A DNA stretch of 64,000 nucleotides from assembly GCF_002252445.1 (NCBI RefSeq), contig NZ_NNRJ01000015.1, positions 124,001-188,000 of the forward strand, in the 5' to 3' direction. Each line of letters begins with the position of its first letter. Positions within the stretch are counted from its first letter, which is position 1. Under the pieces are notes generated by a model. That model saw nothing but the letters and a program-made list of their open reading frames with translations. It had not been told where the DNA came from and made no database searches. Position numbers and translations under genes: made by a program. Below are positions 38,248-50,472 of this stretch, piece by piece. The stretch is from Brucella thiophenivorans (GTDB lineage Bacteria > Pseudomonadota > Alphaproteobacteria > Rhizobiales > Rhizobiaceae).

Positions 38248-38329
38248 GTATGCTTAAGGTTTTATGTTTTGGCTTTGAGGAGCGGCCAGGTTAAACGGCC
38301 ACTCCTCCAGATAGCCATTCGCTAGAAGC

Positions 38330-39013
38330 TTAGAACTTGTAGGCGACACCAATGCGAACATCATTGGTGGAGAGCTTGCGACTGAAATTCGTTGAATTAT
38401 TCAGATTGTAGTTTTGCTTACCAAAGTCCGTATAGCGGTATTCAAGACGCAGAACCACATTATCGGTTGCGGCATAGTCGATACCGCCGCCAACTGTCCA
38501 GCCTGCACGCGTTTTGTCGCTTTTAAAGCCGGAGTCATCTGTCTTCAGCGTGTCTTTAATGCCAGCAAATGCCACGCCGCCTGCAACGTAAGGAAGGAAG
38601 CGATCCATCGCATACCCAACACGTGCACGCGCTGCACCTGCCCAGCGGGTCTTGGTTGTGGCATATGTGGAATAGCCAGACATGTCCTTTGCATTTCCTT
38701 TGCCAAAATTGCTCGTGGCGTCAAGTTCAGTGCCTAAAATAACGTTGTTTCCGACGTTGAAATTATAGCCGGTGTAAATTCCGCCAACGAAACCCTTGCT
38801 CGTGGCTTTAGTTTCGGGAGTGTTTGCGTAGGAATATTTACCCTTCAACATCGAATAGTCGATCTGTCCGCCGATATATGCGCCGCTCCAGCTAAAAGCA
38901 GGTGCGACATAAACCGGAATCGGATCCTGAATTGCAACAGCATCAGCTGCAAAAGCGCCTGATGCAAGGGTTGTAAGCAAAATTGAAGAGCTAACTATAA
39001 AAAAATGTCTCAT
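38330..39013 (-). CDS. Omp25/Omp31-family outer membrane beta-barrel protein
   Basis: A 227-residue outer-membrane protein with a signal peptide (IVSSSILLTTLASGAFAADA) and an eight-strand barrel. The opening FSWSGAYIGGQIDYS and the end VRIGVAYKF (terminal Phe) are hallmarks of the family. The motif LPYVAGGVAFA and VLRLEYRYTDFG are conserved strands. It resembles Brucella Omp25/Omp31 paralogues, which are major surface proteins and weak porins. It stands alone, flanked by spacers. Confidence 0.9.
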   Translation of the reverse strand: MRHFFIVSSSILLTTLASGAFAADAVAIQDPIPVYVAPAFSWSGAYIGGQIDYSMLKGKYSYANTPETKATSKGFVGGIYTGYNFNVGNNVILGTELDATSNFGKGNAKDMSGYSTYATTKTRWAGAARARVGYAMDRFLPYVAGGVAFAGIKDTLKTDDSGFKSDKTRAGWTVGGGIDYAATDNVVLRLEYRYTDFGKQNYNLNNSTNFSRKLSTNDVRIGVAYKF

Positions 39014-39124
39014 GCAAAAACTCCATGTAGCACGCTAGTATATTTTTTAGACGCAATGAATTCGCACAGGTAAATTTATTCATCAACGGCAATTCTGTGC
39101 CTGCTAATTTAGGGGTTAGGCAAA

Positions 39125-39152
39125 TAGAAAAAGCCCGCCAATGGCGGGCTTT
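39125..39152 (-). terminator. Intrinsic terminator of rpsA
   Basis: AAAGCCCGCC and GGCGGGCTTT form a perfect ten-base stem with a three-base loop. On the minus strand it runs into TTTTTCTATTT. Confidence 0.92.
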
Positions 39153-39181
39153 CTCATGTTTTTGTAAAGGTCTTAACCGAG

Positions 39182-40882
39182 TTAGTTGGTTTCCGACTTC
39201 TTCATTGCTGCCGCAAGAATGTCGCCGAGCGAAGCGCCGGAGTCGGTCGATCCGTACTGAGCGACTGCTTCTTTTTCTTCAGCGATTTCGAGCGCCTTGA
39301 TCGAGACCTGCAGCTTGCGGGTCTTCTTGTCGAAAGCGATGACGCGAGCGTCAACCTTCTGACCAACCGAGAAGCGTTCTGTACGCTGTTCGTCACGATC
39401 ACGCGACAGATCCGAACGCTTGATGAAGCTATCGAGATCATGGTCAATGAGACGGACTTCAAGGCCACCATCGGTAACAGCTGTGACTTCACAGGTTACA
39501 ACGGCGTTCTTGCGCAGTTCACCCGAAGCTGCTGCTTCGCCGACCTTGTCGCCGGAAAGCTGCTTGATGCCGAGCGAGATACGTTCCTTTTCGATGTCAA
39601 CGTCGAGAACAACGGCTTTAACAACTTCGCCCTTGTTGTACTCTTCGATGACCTGTTCGCCTGGGCGGTTCCAGTCGAGATCGGAAAGGTGAACCATGCC
39701 GTCAACGTCGCCGTCGAGACCAATGAACAGGCCGAATTCGGTCTTGTTCTTGACTTCGCCTTCAACGATTGTGCCCTGTGGGTACTTGTCAGCAAAAGTC
39801 GTCCATGGGTTGTCGAGGGTCTGCTTGAGACCGAGGGAGATGCGGCGCTTAACCGGATCAACTTCGAGCACAACGACTTCGACTTCCTGAGTGGTCGACA
39901 GGATTTTGCCTGGATGTACGTTCTTCTTGGTCCACGACATTTCTGAAACGTGGATCAGACCTTCGATGCCTGGCTCGATTTCGACAAATGCGCCGTAATC
40001 GGTGATGTTGGTTACAGTACCCGTGATCTTTTTGCCGATCGGGTACTTCGCACCAATGCCATCCCAAGGATCGTTCTCAAGCTGCTTCATGCCGAGCGAG
40101 ATACGATGCGTTTCCTGGTTGATACGGATGATCTGCACCTTGACCGACTGGCCGATGGTGAGGATTTCCGAAGGATGGTTGACGCGGCGCCATGCCATGT
40201 CGGTCACGTGCAGGAGGCCGTCGATGCCGCCGAGATCAACGAACGCACCGTAATCGGTGATGTTCTTGACAACGCCGTCAACAACCTGACCTTCTTCAAG
40301 GTTCTGAACGATTTCCGAACGCTGTTCCGCACGGCTTTCTTCAAGAACGGTACGACGCGAGACAACGATGTTGCCGCGACGCTTGTCCATCTTGAGGATT
40401 TCGAAAGGCTGTGGGACGTGCATAAGTGGGGTAACGTCGCGGATTGGACGAATGTCCACCTGCGAACGTGGAAGGAACGCAACTGCGCCGTCCAGATCGA
40501 CGGTGAAACCACCCTTGACCTGGTTGAAGATGACGCCGTCGACGCGTTCGCTGTTTGCGAACTTCTGCTCGAGCTTGCCCCAGCTTTCTTCACGACGTGC
40601 TTTTTCGCGCGACAGAACAGCTTCGCCGAGTGCGTTTTCGATGCGCTCAACGTAAACTTCAACTTCGTCGCCCGGCTTCATTGAGCCGTCTTTGCCCTTC
40701 GCGCCGAATTCCTTCAGCGGTACGCGACCTTCGACCTTCAGGCCGGCATCGATGATTGCCATGTCTTTTTCGATGGCAACGATGCGACCCTTTACAACAT
40801 AACCTTCTGCAAGGTCATTGTTGGCAAAGGATTCAGCCAGCAGCGATTCGAAGTCTGCGAGGGAGGGATTGAATTCAGACAT
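39182..40882 (-). CDS. rpsA: 30S ribosomal protein S1
   Basis: A 566-residue protein of six S1 RNA-binding repeats, each with the GxVxxITDYGAFVxL pattern (for example VVDGVVKNITDYGAFVDL and ITGTVTNITDYGAFVEI). It recruits mRNA to the 30S subunit. It opens MSEFNPSLADFESLLAES and has GGAG upstream of the ATG. A stem-loop lies just upstream of the ribosome-binding site, and cmk-aroA lie further upstream on the same strand, as in many bacteria. Confidence 0.97.
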   Translation of the reverse strand: MSEFNPSLADFESLLAESFANNDLAEGYVVKGRIVAIEKDMAIIDAGLKVEGRVPLKEFGAKGKDGSMKPGDEVEVYVERIENALGEAVLSREKARREESWGKLEQKFANSERVDGVIFNQVKGGFTVDLDGAVAFLPRSQVDIRPIRDVTPLMHVPQPFEILKMDKRRGNIVVSRRTVLEESRAEQRSEIVQNLEEGQVVDGVVKNITDYGAFVDLGGIDGLLHVTDMAWRRVNHPSEILTIGQSVKVQIIRINQETHRISLGMKQLENDPWDGIGAKYPIGKKITGTVTNITDYGAFVEIEPGIEGLIHVSEMSWTKKNVHPGKILSTTQEVEVVVLEVDPVKRRISLGLKQTLDNPWTTFADKYPQGTIVEGEVKNKTEFGLFIGLDGDVDGMVHLSDLDWNRPGEQVIEEYNKGEVVKAVVLDVDIEKERISLGIKQLSGDKVGEAAASGELRKNAVVTCEVTAVTDGGLEVRLIDHDLDSFIKRSDLSRDRDEQRTERFSVGQKVDARVIAFDKKTRKLQVSIKALEIAEEKEAVAQYGSTDSGASLGDILAAAMKKSETN

Positions 40883-40893
40883 AAATACTCCTG

Positions 40894-40921
40894 ATGCATC
40901 CGGTATAAATCAACATCGGAT
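40894..40921 (-). promoter_or_regulatory. Leader hairpin just upstream of the rpsA ribosome-binding site
   Basis: GCATCCG and CGGATGC pair around a 14-base AU-rich loop in the rpsA 5' leader, ending a few bases before the AGGAG. S1 represses its own synthesis in E. coli by binding its leader. This hairpin is a candidate for the same kind of control, by inference only. Confidence 0.5.
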
Positions 40922-41076
40922 GCGGCGCCGGGGGTTAGAGTTGCGTTAGGCCTGTCCTTCGGCTCCGTCCTTTTGGGACAACCGGCGCGTGGAACGCGAA
41001 GTCAGGTTATAAAGATGAGTAAGCCCCATATAGGAACAAACTCAGAATTCTCCAGCATTTCTGGGCGTATCATATC

Positions 41077-41101
41077 AGAAAACCGTGCGGTTTTCTCAAT
41101 A

Positions 41102-41104
<3 letters not shown>
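41077..41104 (-). repeat. Inverted repeat abutting the cmk stop codon
   Basis: AGAAAACCG and CGGTTTTCT form a perfect nine-base stem with two unpaired bases. On the minus strand GCATAATATT, whose TAA is the cmk stop, leads into it. The layout resembles the palindromic elements at 22523 and 47447. It may act as a weak terminator or 3' stabiliser. Confidence 0.6.
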
Positions 41105-43446
<2,342 letters not shown>

Positions 43447-43836
43447 GTGGCAAAAACTGAACTTGGTACCAAGCGCATTGACCCTGAAACGGGCAAAAAG
43501 TTTTACGATCTCAATCGCGATCCGATTGTTTCGCCGTATAGTGGCATTTCTTATCCGCGGTCGTATTTTGAAGCGACCATAGCGGAAAGCCGTGCGGCCG
43601 AAGCGGAAGAAGAAGAAACCGAAGAGCTCGATACAGCACTCGAAAAGCCGGAATTCGTTTCCCTCGAGGATGCGGATGACGAAGCCAAGGGTGGCGAAGA
43701 CCTGCCGGATCTCGACGACGATGTCGATCTGGGCGATGACGATGAAGACACCTTCCTCGAAGAAGAAGAAGATGAAGACGACGACGTTTCCGGTATTCTG
43801 GGCGGCGGCGTTGGCGGTGACGACGAAGAAGTTTAA
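43447..43836 (+). CDS. FYDLN-acid family protein (TIGR02300)
   Basis: A 129-residue alphaproteobacterial protein of unknown function. The conserved N-terminus MAKTELGTKR leads to GKKFYDLNRDPIVSPYSG, the family signature. The last 75 residues are extremely acidic (runs such as EEEETEEL and FLEEEEDEDDDV), ending in a Gly-rich tail. The GTG at 43447 is used because the family starts at MAKTELG. An ORF starting ten codons earlier is not supported. It is followed by a terminator and then tRNA-Ala. Confidence 0.88.
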   Translation: MAKTELGTKRIDPETGKKFYDLNRDPIVSPYSGISYPRSYFEATIAESRAAEAEEEETEELDTALEKPEFVSLEDADDEAKGGEDLPDLDDDVDLGDDDEDTFLEEEEDEDDDVSGILGGGVGGDDEEV

Positions 43837-43859
43837 CCCCCTTCATTGATGAATTTAAT

Positions 43860-43890
43860 CAAGGCGGCCCTCAAGCCGCCTTGTTGCGTT
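43860..43890 (+). terminator. Terminator of the FYDLN gene
   Basis: CAAGGCGGC and GCCGCCTTG form a nine-base stem with a six-base loop. The T content after it is modest. Confidence 0.7.
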
Positions 43891-43966
43891 TGAGGCAAAC
43901 GCGTTGAGCGATTTGATAATCGGCAAATTATTTTTGGCAGATGTGAAAAGAGTTGCCATTTAGCTC

Positions 43967-43995
43967 TTGATCTTCTGTAACTTGCCCTTTAATAA
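43967..43995 (+). promoter_or_regulatory. Sigma-70 promoter for tRNA-Ala
   Basis: TTGATC, 17 bases, TAATAA. The -10 lies 33 bases before the mature tRNA, leaving a normal short 5' leader. Confidence 0.65.
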
Positions 43996-44027
43996 CCCGC
44001 GTCAACGGGCAGCAAATTCTGTCTGAT

Positions 44028-44103
<76 letters not shown>

Positions 44104-44221
44104 AATTTCCTCATAATACTCTATAAGAAGCCCATTAAGATTTAGCCTATCCGTTTCACATTCGGGAGAAGTTTCTCTCGACTTTTATTTCAATGTTGCT
44201 AGTGAAGCTTCATCGAAATAA

Positions 44222-45352
44222 TTGTTAGTGATTGGTTGGGTGAAAAGACTTCCTGATTTCGATGGTCTGCGGTTTCTACTGTGTCTCGGGATTGCAGCAT
44301 TCCATTATTCTTTTCGCATCCCTGTGAAAAACGCCCCACTGCAAGATATTATATTACAGTTTGCTTATTTTACCGATGTGTTTTTTATTGTGTCAGGTCT
44401 GTTTCTTGCGAGAAGGCAGAATTACGTCTGGCATAGACGGCAATATCTTGGTTTTATTGGCAAGCGTCTGGCACGGATTTATCCGCTGCACGCCATAACC
44501 TTTGCCTGCTTTGCCCTTTTGTCAGTCTTGACCGCAGCTGGTATTCTTCACCCTTCCTCTGAACCCAATATGAGTGTGTCAGACGGGCTCACACAATTGC
44601 TGCTCATTCATGATTGGGGGCTTGGAAAGACACTCTCTTATAATTATGTCAGCTGGTCTTTGAGCGCACTTTTCTTGATGTATCTCTGCTTTCCCTTGTT
44701 CGATTTTCTTTGCCGCAGGCTTGGGAATTCTGTTCTCGTAATTGTCATCCTTGCTGTGACGATTGGAGAGTATCTGGCACAGAGGCTGGGTACACCTTCG
44801 CTTACCCGCATTCAATTGGCTGATGTGGGTGCGCTGCGGGCGCTTCCTTCTTTCCTTTTCGGCATGTGGCTTGCGCGCCGTGCGCATCCGATAATGCCTG
44901 TCCTTGCGATCAAGCTGGGCCTCGCCGTTTGTGTGATCATTTTTCTATTTTACCATCTGCCAGCTATGGTAGGCGAACTCAGCACGCTCGAAGGACCGTT
45001 GCGGCTGGCTTTCCTTTATTGTGGCGTTTACGTGCTCTATATCGCATCTACTCAGGATGTTTACACACCACTGCAACTGCCTGTTCTGGTGCGGCTTGCG
45101 CCTTACAGCTTTGGTATTTTCATTCTTCATCCATTGGTAGGGTTGGTTTTCTTCAACGCTCTTCCGCAACATTGGGGAGAAACGACCATAGGTGCTGTGC
45201 TGCTAATTGCGGGTGGCGTCGCAGCCAGCGTCATTATAGCTTTTATAGCCTGGCATATTTTCGAAAATCCTATCAATCGCTGGCTGGTCATTCGGATAAA
45301 CCGATGGGTCAACCGGGATACCGACAAGGAAAAGCTTCTTGGTTCAGGATAA
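44222..45352 (+). CDS. Acyltransferase-3 family membrane protein
   Basis: A protein of about 370 residues with roughly ten hydrophobic segments. The family opening is RLPDFDGLRFLLCLGIAAFHYSF, with the key His in FHY. The second motif GLFLARRQN and the end HIFENPINRWL are also typical. Such enzymes O-acetylate surface polysaccharides or lipids. The start is uncertain: TTG 44222, GTG 44228 and GTG 44240 are all in frame and none has a good Shine-Dalgarno. The gene looks more AT-rich than its neighbours and begins shortly after a tRNA, a typical insertion point, so it may have been acquired. Confidence 0.83.
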   Translation: MLVIGWVKRLPDFDGLRFLLCLGIAAFHYSFRIPVKNAPLQDIILQFAYFTDVFFIVSGLFLARRQNYVWHRRQYLGFIGKRLARIYPLHAITFACFALLSVLTAAGILHPSSEPNMSVSDGLTQLLLIHDWGLGKTLSYNYVSWSLSALFLMYLCFPLFDFLCRRLGNSVLVIVILAVTIGEYLAQRLGTPSLTRIQLADVGALRALPSFLFGMWLARRAHPIMPVLAIKLGLAVCVIIFLFYHLPAMVGELSTLEGPLRLAFLYCGVYVLYIASTQDVYTPLQLPVLVRLAPYSFGIFILHPLVGLVFFNALPQHWGETTIGAVLLIAGGVAASVIIAFIAWHIFENPINRWLVIRINRWVNRDTDKEKLLGSG

Positions 45353-45466
45353 TCAGCGCGATAGTGTTTGGAAAAGTCATGGACGGACGCTCAAGTCTCT
45401 TCTAGAAATTCGTTGCGGAGCTGATCGGGGGAAGGATTTCAGCTTGGAATGATTCTGGGAGGAATG

Positions 45467-47446
45467 ATGAATAAGCAGACCGTTTCCGTAAATATTCATC
45501 CACTGTGGCAACCCGATGCCACGCGCATTGCAGCAAGCACGCTTGAGCGTTTTCGCTTGCTGGCAGAGGAAAGAGCAGCGCGGAAGCTTCCCGATTATCA
45601 CGCGCTTCATCGCTGGTCGATTGAGGATCGAGCGGCCTTCTGGACACTGATCTGGGATTTCTGTGATGTCATTGGTGAGCGTGGTGAAACGGCGCTTTTT
45701 GATAATGGCCAAATGCGCGAAGCCAAATTCTTTCCCGATGCAAAGCTCAATTTTGCTGAAAACCTTCTGCGTCATCAGGGCGAGGGCGAAGCGATCATCT
45801 TTCGTGGCGAAGACAAGGTCGAGCGCCGGCTCACATGGAACGATCTTCATGCGCTGGTTTCAAAACTCCAACAATTCATGCTGGCGGAAGGCATAAAACC
45901 TGGCGACCGTATTGCGGGCATGATGCCCAATATGCCCGAAGCTGTGGCCTTGATGCTGGCGGCGTCCTCTATTGGTGCTGTCTGGTCTTCCTGTTCGCCC
46001 GATTTTGGCGCGCAGGGTGTGCTGGATCGCTTTGGTCAGATCGAGCCGAAATTGTTTTTCGCCTGTGACGGCTATTGGTATAATGGCAAGCGCATTGACG
46101 TGAGCGAGAAGATCATCGAAGTGACGGCTAAACTTCCCAGCAGCAAGCGCTCGGTTATCGTCACTTATTTGGGGGAGGCGGAAGCGGTTGCCGATACAGC
46201 TAAAAACGGCATTACGCTTGATGCAGCACTCGCACCTTTTGCGGCAAAAGCGCTCGAGTTCACGCGCCTGTCTTTCGATCATCCGCTTTATATTTTGTTC
46301 TCATCGGGCACGACCGGCATTCCGAAATGCATCGTGCATCGTGCCGGCGGCGTTTTATTGCAGCACCTCAAGGAACATCGCCTGCACGCGGATATTCGTG
46401 AAGGCGATCGCTTCTTCTATTTCACCACCTGCGGATGGATGATGTGGAACTGGCTGGCATCAGGCATCGCGTCGGGTGCAACGCTGGTGCTCTATGATGG
46501 CTCGCCGTTCTATCCCGATGGCAATGTGTTGTTTGACTATGCGGCGGCGGAAAAAATGACCTATTTCGGCACATCTGCAAAATTCATCGATGCGGTGCTG
46601 AAAGTAGGGCTGAATCCGCGCAAAACCCATGATCTGTCTGCTTTGCGTACCGTTTCATCGACTGGCTCGCCGCTATCGCCGGAAGGCTTTGCCTTTGTGT
46701 ATGAACAGATCAAAAGCGATGTGCATTTGGCTTCGATTTCAGGCGGTACGGATATTGTTTCCTGCTTCGTGCTGGGCATTCCGACCGAACCCGTCTGGCA
46801 GGGTGAAATTCAGGGGGCGGGACTTGGCATGGCGGTTGATGTCTGGGACGATGATGGCAGGCCGGTGCGTGAGCAAAAAGGCGAACTGGTCTGCACCCGC
46901 GCTTTCCCCTGTATGCCGCTGCAATTCTGGAACGACCCGGGTAATGCCAAATATCATGCCGCTTACTTTGAGCGCTTTGACAATATCTGGTGTCATGGTG
47001 ATTTTGCCGAATGGACGGAGCATAATGGTATTGTGATCCATGGTCGTTCGGATGCGACGCTTAATCCGGGTGGCGTGCGCATCGGCACAGCCGAGATTTA
47101 CAATCAGGTCGAGCAAATGCCGGAAGTGGCCGAGGCTTTGTGCATTGGGCAAGACTGGGATCACGATGTGCGGGTGGTGCTGTTTGTGCGTCTGACTGAG
47201 GGCGTAGCTCTCGATGATGATCTGAAAGCGCGTATCAAAACGAAAATCCGCATTGGTGCCACGCCGCGGCACGTACCCGCGAAGATCGTTGCCGTAACCG
47301 ATATTCCACGTACGAAATCCGGCAAAATCGTTGAGCTCGCCGTGCGCGACATTGTGCATGGGCGCGAGGTCAAGAACCGCGAGGCTTTGGCGAACCCTGA
47401 GGCGCTTAATCTTTATCGGGATATTGCCGAGTTGCAGCAAGATTAA
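45467..47446 (+). CDS. Acetoacetyl-CoA synthetase
   Basis: A 659-residue ANL-family ligase activating acetoacetate with ATP and CoA. The AMP-binding motif is [18 protein letters not shown], the adenine-site motif is [13 protein letters not shown], and the C-terminal acylation Lys is in [10 protein letters not shown]. Its N-terminal [15 protein letters not shown] segment is typical of acetoacetate rather than acetate ligases. GGGAGG lies just before the ATG at 45467. It opens the leucine-degradation cluster, activating the acetoacetate released by HMG-CoA lyase. Confidence 0.92.
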   Translation: MNKQTVSVNIHPLWQPDATRIAASTLERFRLLAEERAARKLPDYHALHRWSIEDRAAFWTLIWDFCDVIGERGETALFDNGQMREAKFFPDAKLNFAENLLRHQGEGEAIIFRGEDKVERRLTWNDLHALVSKLQQFMLAEGIKPGDRIAGMMPNMPEAVALMLAASSIGAVWSSCSPDFGAQGVLDRFGQIEPKLFFACDGYWYNGKRIDVSEKIIEVTAKLPSSKRSVIVTYLGEAEAVADTAKNGITLDAALAPFAAKALEFTRLSFDHPLYILFSSGTTGIPKCIVHRAGGVLLQHLKEHRLHADIREGDRFFYFTTCGWMMWNWLASGIASGATLVLYDGSPFYPDGNVLFDYAAAEKMTYFGTSAKFIDAVLKVGLNPRKTHDLSALRTVSSTGSPLSPEGFAFVYEQIKSDVHLASISGGTDIVSCFVLGIPTEPVWQGEIQGAGLGMAVDVWDDDGRPVREQKGELVCTRAFPCMPLQFWNDPGNAKYHAAYFERFDNIWCHGDFAEWTEHNGIVIHGRSDATLNPGGVRIGTAEIYNQVEQMPEVAEALCIGQDWDHDVRVVLFVRLTEGVALDDDLKARIKTKIRIGATPRHVPAKIVAVTDIPRTKSGKIVELAVRDIVHGREVKNREALANPEALNLYRDIAELQQD

Positions 47447-47486
47447 GCATGATCCCGAAAAGTGGAAACCGGTTTTTGGATAAGAT
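47447..47486 (+). repeat. 40-base palindromic element after the acetoacetyl-CoA synthetase gene
   Basis: It begins GCATGATCCCGAAAAGTGG and ends TTTTTGGATAAGAT, starting on the base after the TAA stop. CCGAAAA and TTTTTGG form the stem. It is 35/40 identical to the element at 22523-22562. Confidence 0.8.
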
Positions 47487-47623
47487 TGTGCTGAAAATAG
47501 TGCGAAAGAAAATTTCGTTAATCGGCAATAAATAGCCACAGAACGCCGCGCAAAGCCATTGCCTATTCAGCCTCCACAAGACACTCTGTTCGAACTACCG
47601 GGCAGAACTTGTGGAGGACGAGT

Positions 47624-48802
47624 ATGTTTGCTTTGGGCCCAAATTGGGGGGGCATGAATTTCGGTCTTGGCGAGGAGATCGAAGCCCTGCGTGATACGGT
47701 GCGTCGCATTGCGCAAAGCCGCATTGCGCCGATTGCCGCCGAGACCGATCGTAACAACGCATTTCCCAATCATCTGTGGCGCGAAATGGGTGAGCTTGGC
47801 TTGCTGGGCGTTACGGCCCCTGAAGAGCACGGCGGTGCCGGATTGGGCTATCTGGCGCATTGCATTGCCATGGAAGAAATTAGCCGTTCCTCTGCTTCCA
47901 TCGGTCTGAGTTATGGCGCGCATTCCAATCTTTGCGTCAATCAGATCACGCGCAATGGCTCTCCCGAACAACGCGCAAACTATCTTCCCAAACTCATTTC
48001 CGGCGAACATGTTGGTGCGCTTGCTATGTCCGAACCCGGTGCTGGTTCCGATGTCGTCTCAATGAAGCTTCATGCTGAAAAGCGTGGCGATAGATATGTC
48101 CTCAACGGCAACAAAATGTGGATCACCAATGGTCCTGATGCCGATGTGCTGGTGGTCTATGCCAAGACCGACCCGGCTGCTGGTTCGCGTGGCATCAGCG
48201 CCTTCATCGTAGAAAAGACGTTCAAAGGTTTTTCCACGGCGCAAAAACTCGACAAGCTCGGCATGCGCGGCTCTAACACTTGCGAACTGGTGTTTGAAGA
48301 TTGTGAAGTGCCAGCCGAAAACCTGCTTGGTGAGGCAGGCAAGGGCGTCAATGTGCTGATGTCCGGCCTTGATTATGAGCGTGTGGTGCTGGCAGGTGGT
48401 CCGCTCGGTATCATGGCGGCGTGTCTTGATGTGGTTATACCTTATGTGCATGAGCGTAGGCAATTCGACCAGCCGATTGGTGAGTTCCAGCTCATACAGG
48501 GCAAGCTTGCCGATATGTATGTGCTGTTCAACGCTTCGCGCGCTTATGTCTATGCGGTGGCAGCAGCCTGTGATCGTGGTGAGACAACGCGTAAGGATGC
48601 GGCTGGCTGCATCCTCTATGCAGCTGAAAACGCTACGCAAATGGCGTTGCAGGCGATACAGGCACTCGGCGGCAACGGCTATATCAATGATTACCCAACC
48701 GGACGTCTCTTACGTGACGCGAAGCTTTATGAAATCGGTGCAGGCACCTCGGAAATCCGACGTATGCTGATCGGGCGGGAACTTTTTCAGGAGACCCGCT
48801 GA
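47624..48802 (+). CDS. ivd: Isovaleryl-CoA dehydrogenase
   Basis: A 392-residue FAD enzyme of the acyl-CoA dehydrogenase family that converts isovaleryl-CoA to 3-methylcrotonyl-CoA. FAD/substrate motifs include [14 protein letters not shown] and [12 protein letters not shown]. The catalytic Glu252 lies in [13 protein letters not shown], the position specific to isovaleryl-CoA dehydrogenases. The C-terminal [22 protein letters not shown] is also conserved. The ATG at 47624 has GGAGGACGAGT before it. Its stop overlaps the mccB start by one base (TGATG). Confidence 0.94.
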   Translation: MFALGPNWGGMNFGLGEEIEALRDTVRRIAQSRIAPIAAETDRNNAFPNHLWREMGELGLLGVTAPEEHGGAGLGYLAHCIAMEEISRSSASIGLSYGAHSNLCVNQITRNGSPEQRANYLPKLISGEHVGALAMSEPGAGSDVVSMKLHAEKRGDRYVLNGNKMWITNGPDADVLVVYAKTDPAAGSRGISAFIVEKTFKGFSTAQKLDKLGMRGSNTCELVFEDCEVPAENLLGEAGKGVNVLMSGLDYERVVLAGGPLGIMAACLDVVIPYVHERRQFDQPIGEFQLIQGKLADMYVLFNASRAYVYAVAAACDRGETTRKDAAGCILYAAENATQMALQAIQALGGNGYINDYPTGRLLRDAKLYEIGAGTSEIRRMLIGRELFQETR

Positions 48803-50409
48803 TGCCGATTCTGAAATCTGAAATCTCAACGCGCAGCAACACTTTTGAAGCCAATCGCGAAGCCATGCTTGCAGCGATTGATACGGTGGCCTCAGCCTCC
48901 CGCATCGCCCTTGATGGCGGCGACGAAAAAGCACGCGAACGTCATGTCGCGCGCGGAAAATTGCTGCCGCGTGATCGTGTAGCGCAACTTCTCGATCCCG
49001 GTTCGCCGTTTCTGGAACTTGGACTAACGGCAGCGCATGGCATGTATGATGGTGCGGCACCTTCGGGTGGCATCATCACCGGTATCGGGCGCGTATCGGG
49101 CCGCGAATGCATGATCGTCTGCAACGATGCTACGGTGAAGGGCGGCACCTATTACCCGATCACGGTGAAAAAGCATCTGCGTGCGCAGGAAATCGCGGGC
49201 GAAAATCGTCTGCCCTGCATTTATCTGGTCGATTCGGGTGGTGCAAACCTGCCCAATCAGGACGAGGTTTTCCCGGATCGCGATCATTTCGGGCGCATTT
49301 TTTACAATCAGGCGCAAATGTCAGCGACAGGCATTCCGCAAATCGCTGTGGTCATGGGATCGTGCACGGCGGGCGGTGCTTATGTTCCTGCGATGAGTGA
49401 TGAGACGGTGATTGTTCGTAATCAGGGCACTATTTTTCTGGCCGGACCGCCGTTAGTCAAAGCTGCGACCGGCGAGGTGGTCAGCGCGGAAGACCTTGGC
49501 GGTGGTGACACGCATACGCGGCTTTCCGGCGTTGCCGATCATCTCGCTAATGACGATGCTCATGCGCTGCAAATAGCGCGAACCATTGCCGCCAATCTCA
49601 ACACTGAAAAGTGCAGCTTCATCCAAAAGGGAGATGCTGCTGCGCCGCTTTATGACCCGGAGGAAATTTTAGGCGTAGTCTCTGCCGATACCCGTATTCC
49701 CTATGATGTGCGCGAGCTTATTGCGCGACTGGTCGATGGTTCGGAGTTCGACGAGTTCAAGGTGCGATTTGGCACCACGCTGGTCTGCGGCTTTGCCAGT
49801 ATCTATGGTATGCCGGTTGGCATTATCGCGAATAATGGGGTGTTGTTTTCGGAAGCCGCTTTGAAGGGCGCGCATTTCATCGAGCTTTGCTGCCAGCGCA
49901 ATATTCCGATTGCGTTTTTGCAGAATATCACCGGCTTTATGGTCGGGCGAAAATATGAAGCCGAAGGCATCGCCAAGCATGGCGCAAAGCTGGTGATGGC
50001 AGTTGCTACCGCCAATGTGCCAAAAATTACCATGCTGATTGGCGCGTCCTATGGCGCGGGCAATTATGGCATGGCGGGACGAGCCTATTCGCCGCGCTTT
50101 TTGTGGACATGGCCAAACAGTCGGATCGCGGTGATGGGTGGCGAACAGGCAGCGGGGGTGCTGGCAACCGTCAAGCGCGATGGAATTGAACGCAATGACG
50201 GCACATGGTCGGTGGAAGAAGAGGCAGAGTTCAAGCGCCCGACACTGGAAATGTTCGAGCATCAGAGCCATCCGCTTTATGCGTCTGCAAGGCTTTGGGA
50301 TGACGGCATTGTCGATCCGCGCAAGAGCCGCGAAGTGTTGGGCCTGTCCTTGTCAGCAACGCTGAACGCGCCCATTAAGCCGACGCGCTTCGGCGTCTTT
50401 AGAATGTGA
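48802..50409 (+). CDS. mccB: Methylcrotonyl-CoA carboxylase, carboxyltransferase (beta) subunit
   Basis: A 535-residue carboxyltransferase that moves carboxybiotin CO2 to 3-methylcrotonyl-CoA. The two crotonase-like halves contain [19 protein letters not shown] and [19 protein letters not shown], then [20 protein letters not shown]. These residues match MCC rather than propionyl-CoA carboxylase. It overlaps ivd and precedes mccA by 63 bases. Confidence 0.93.
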   Translation: MPILKSEISTRSNTFEANREAMLAAIDTVASASRIALDGGDEKARERHVARGKLLPRDRVAQLLDPGSPFLELGLTAAHGMYDGAAPSGGIITGIGRVSGRECMIVCNDATVKGGTYYPITVKKHLRAQEIAGENRLPCIYLVDSGGANLPNQDEVFPDRDHFGRIFYNQAQMSATGIPQIAVVMGSCTAGGAYVPAMSDETVIVRNQGTIFLAGPPLVKAATGEVVSAEDLGGGDTHTRLSGVADHLANDDAHALQIARTIAANLNTEKCSFIQKGDAAAPLYDPEEILGVVSADTRIPYDVRELIARLVDGSEFDEFKVRFGTTLVCGFASIYGMPVGIIANNGVLFSEAALKGAHFIELCCQRNIPIAFLQNITGFMVGRKYEAEGIAKHGAKLVMAVATANVPKITMLIGASYGAGNYGMAGRAYSPRFLWTWPNSRIAVMGGEQAAGVLATVKRDGIERNDGTWSVEEEAEFKRPTLEMFEHQSHPLYASARLWDDGIVDPRKSREVLGLSLSATLNAPIKPTRFGVFRM

Positions 50410-50472
50410 GGGGGGGCGCGGAATGAGGAAAAATGTAAAGCGGTTTTCCGCCCGCATCCCGCGAGGGCAAAA

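Noticed and set aside
44104-45466. Genomic island integrated at tRNA-Ala
   Set aside because: No integrase and no direct repeat of the tRNA 3' end were found. Only one unusual gene is present, so it is reported as possible acquisition only.
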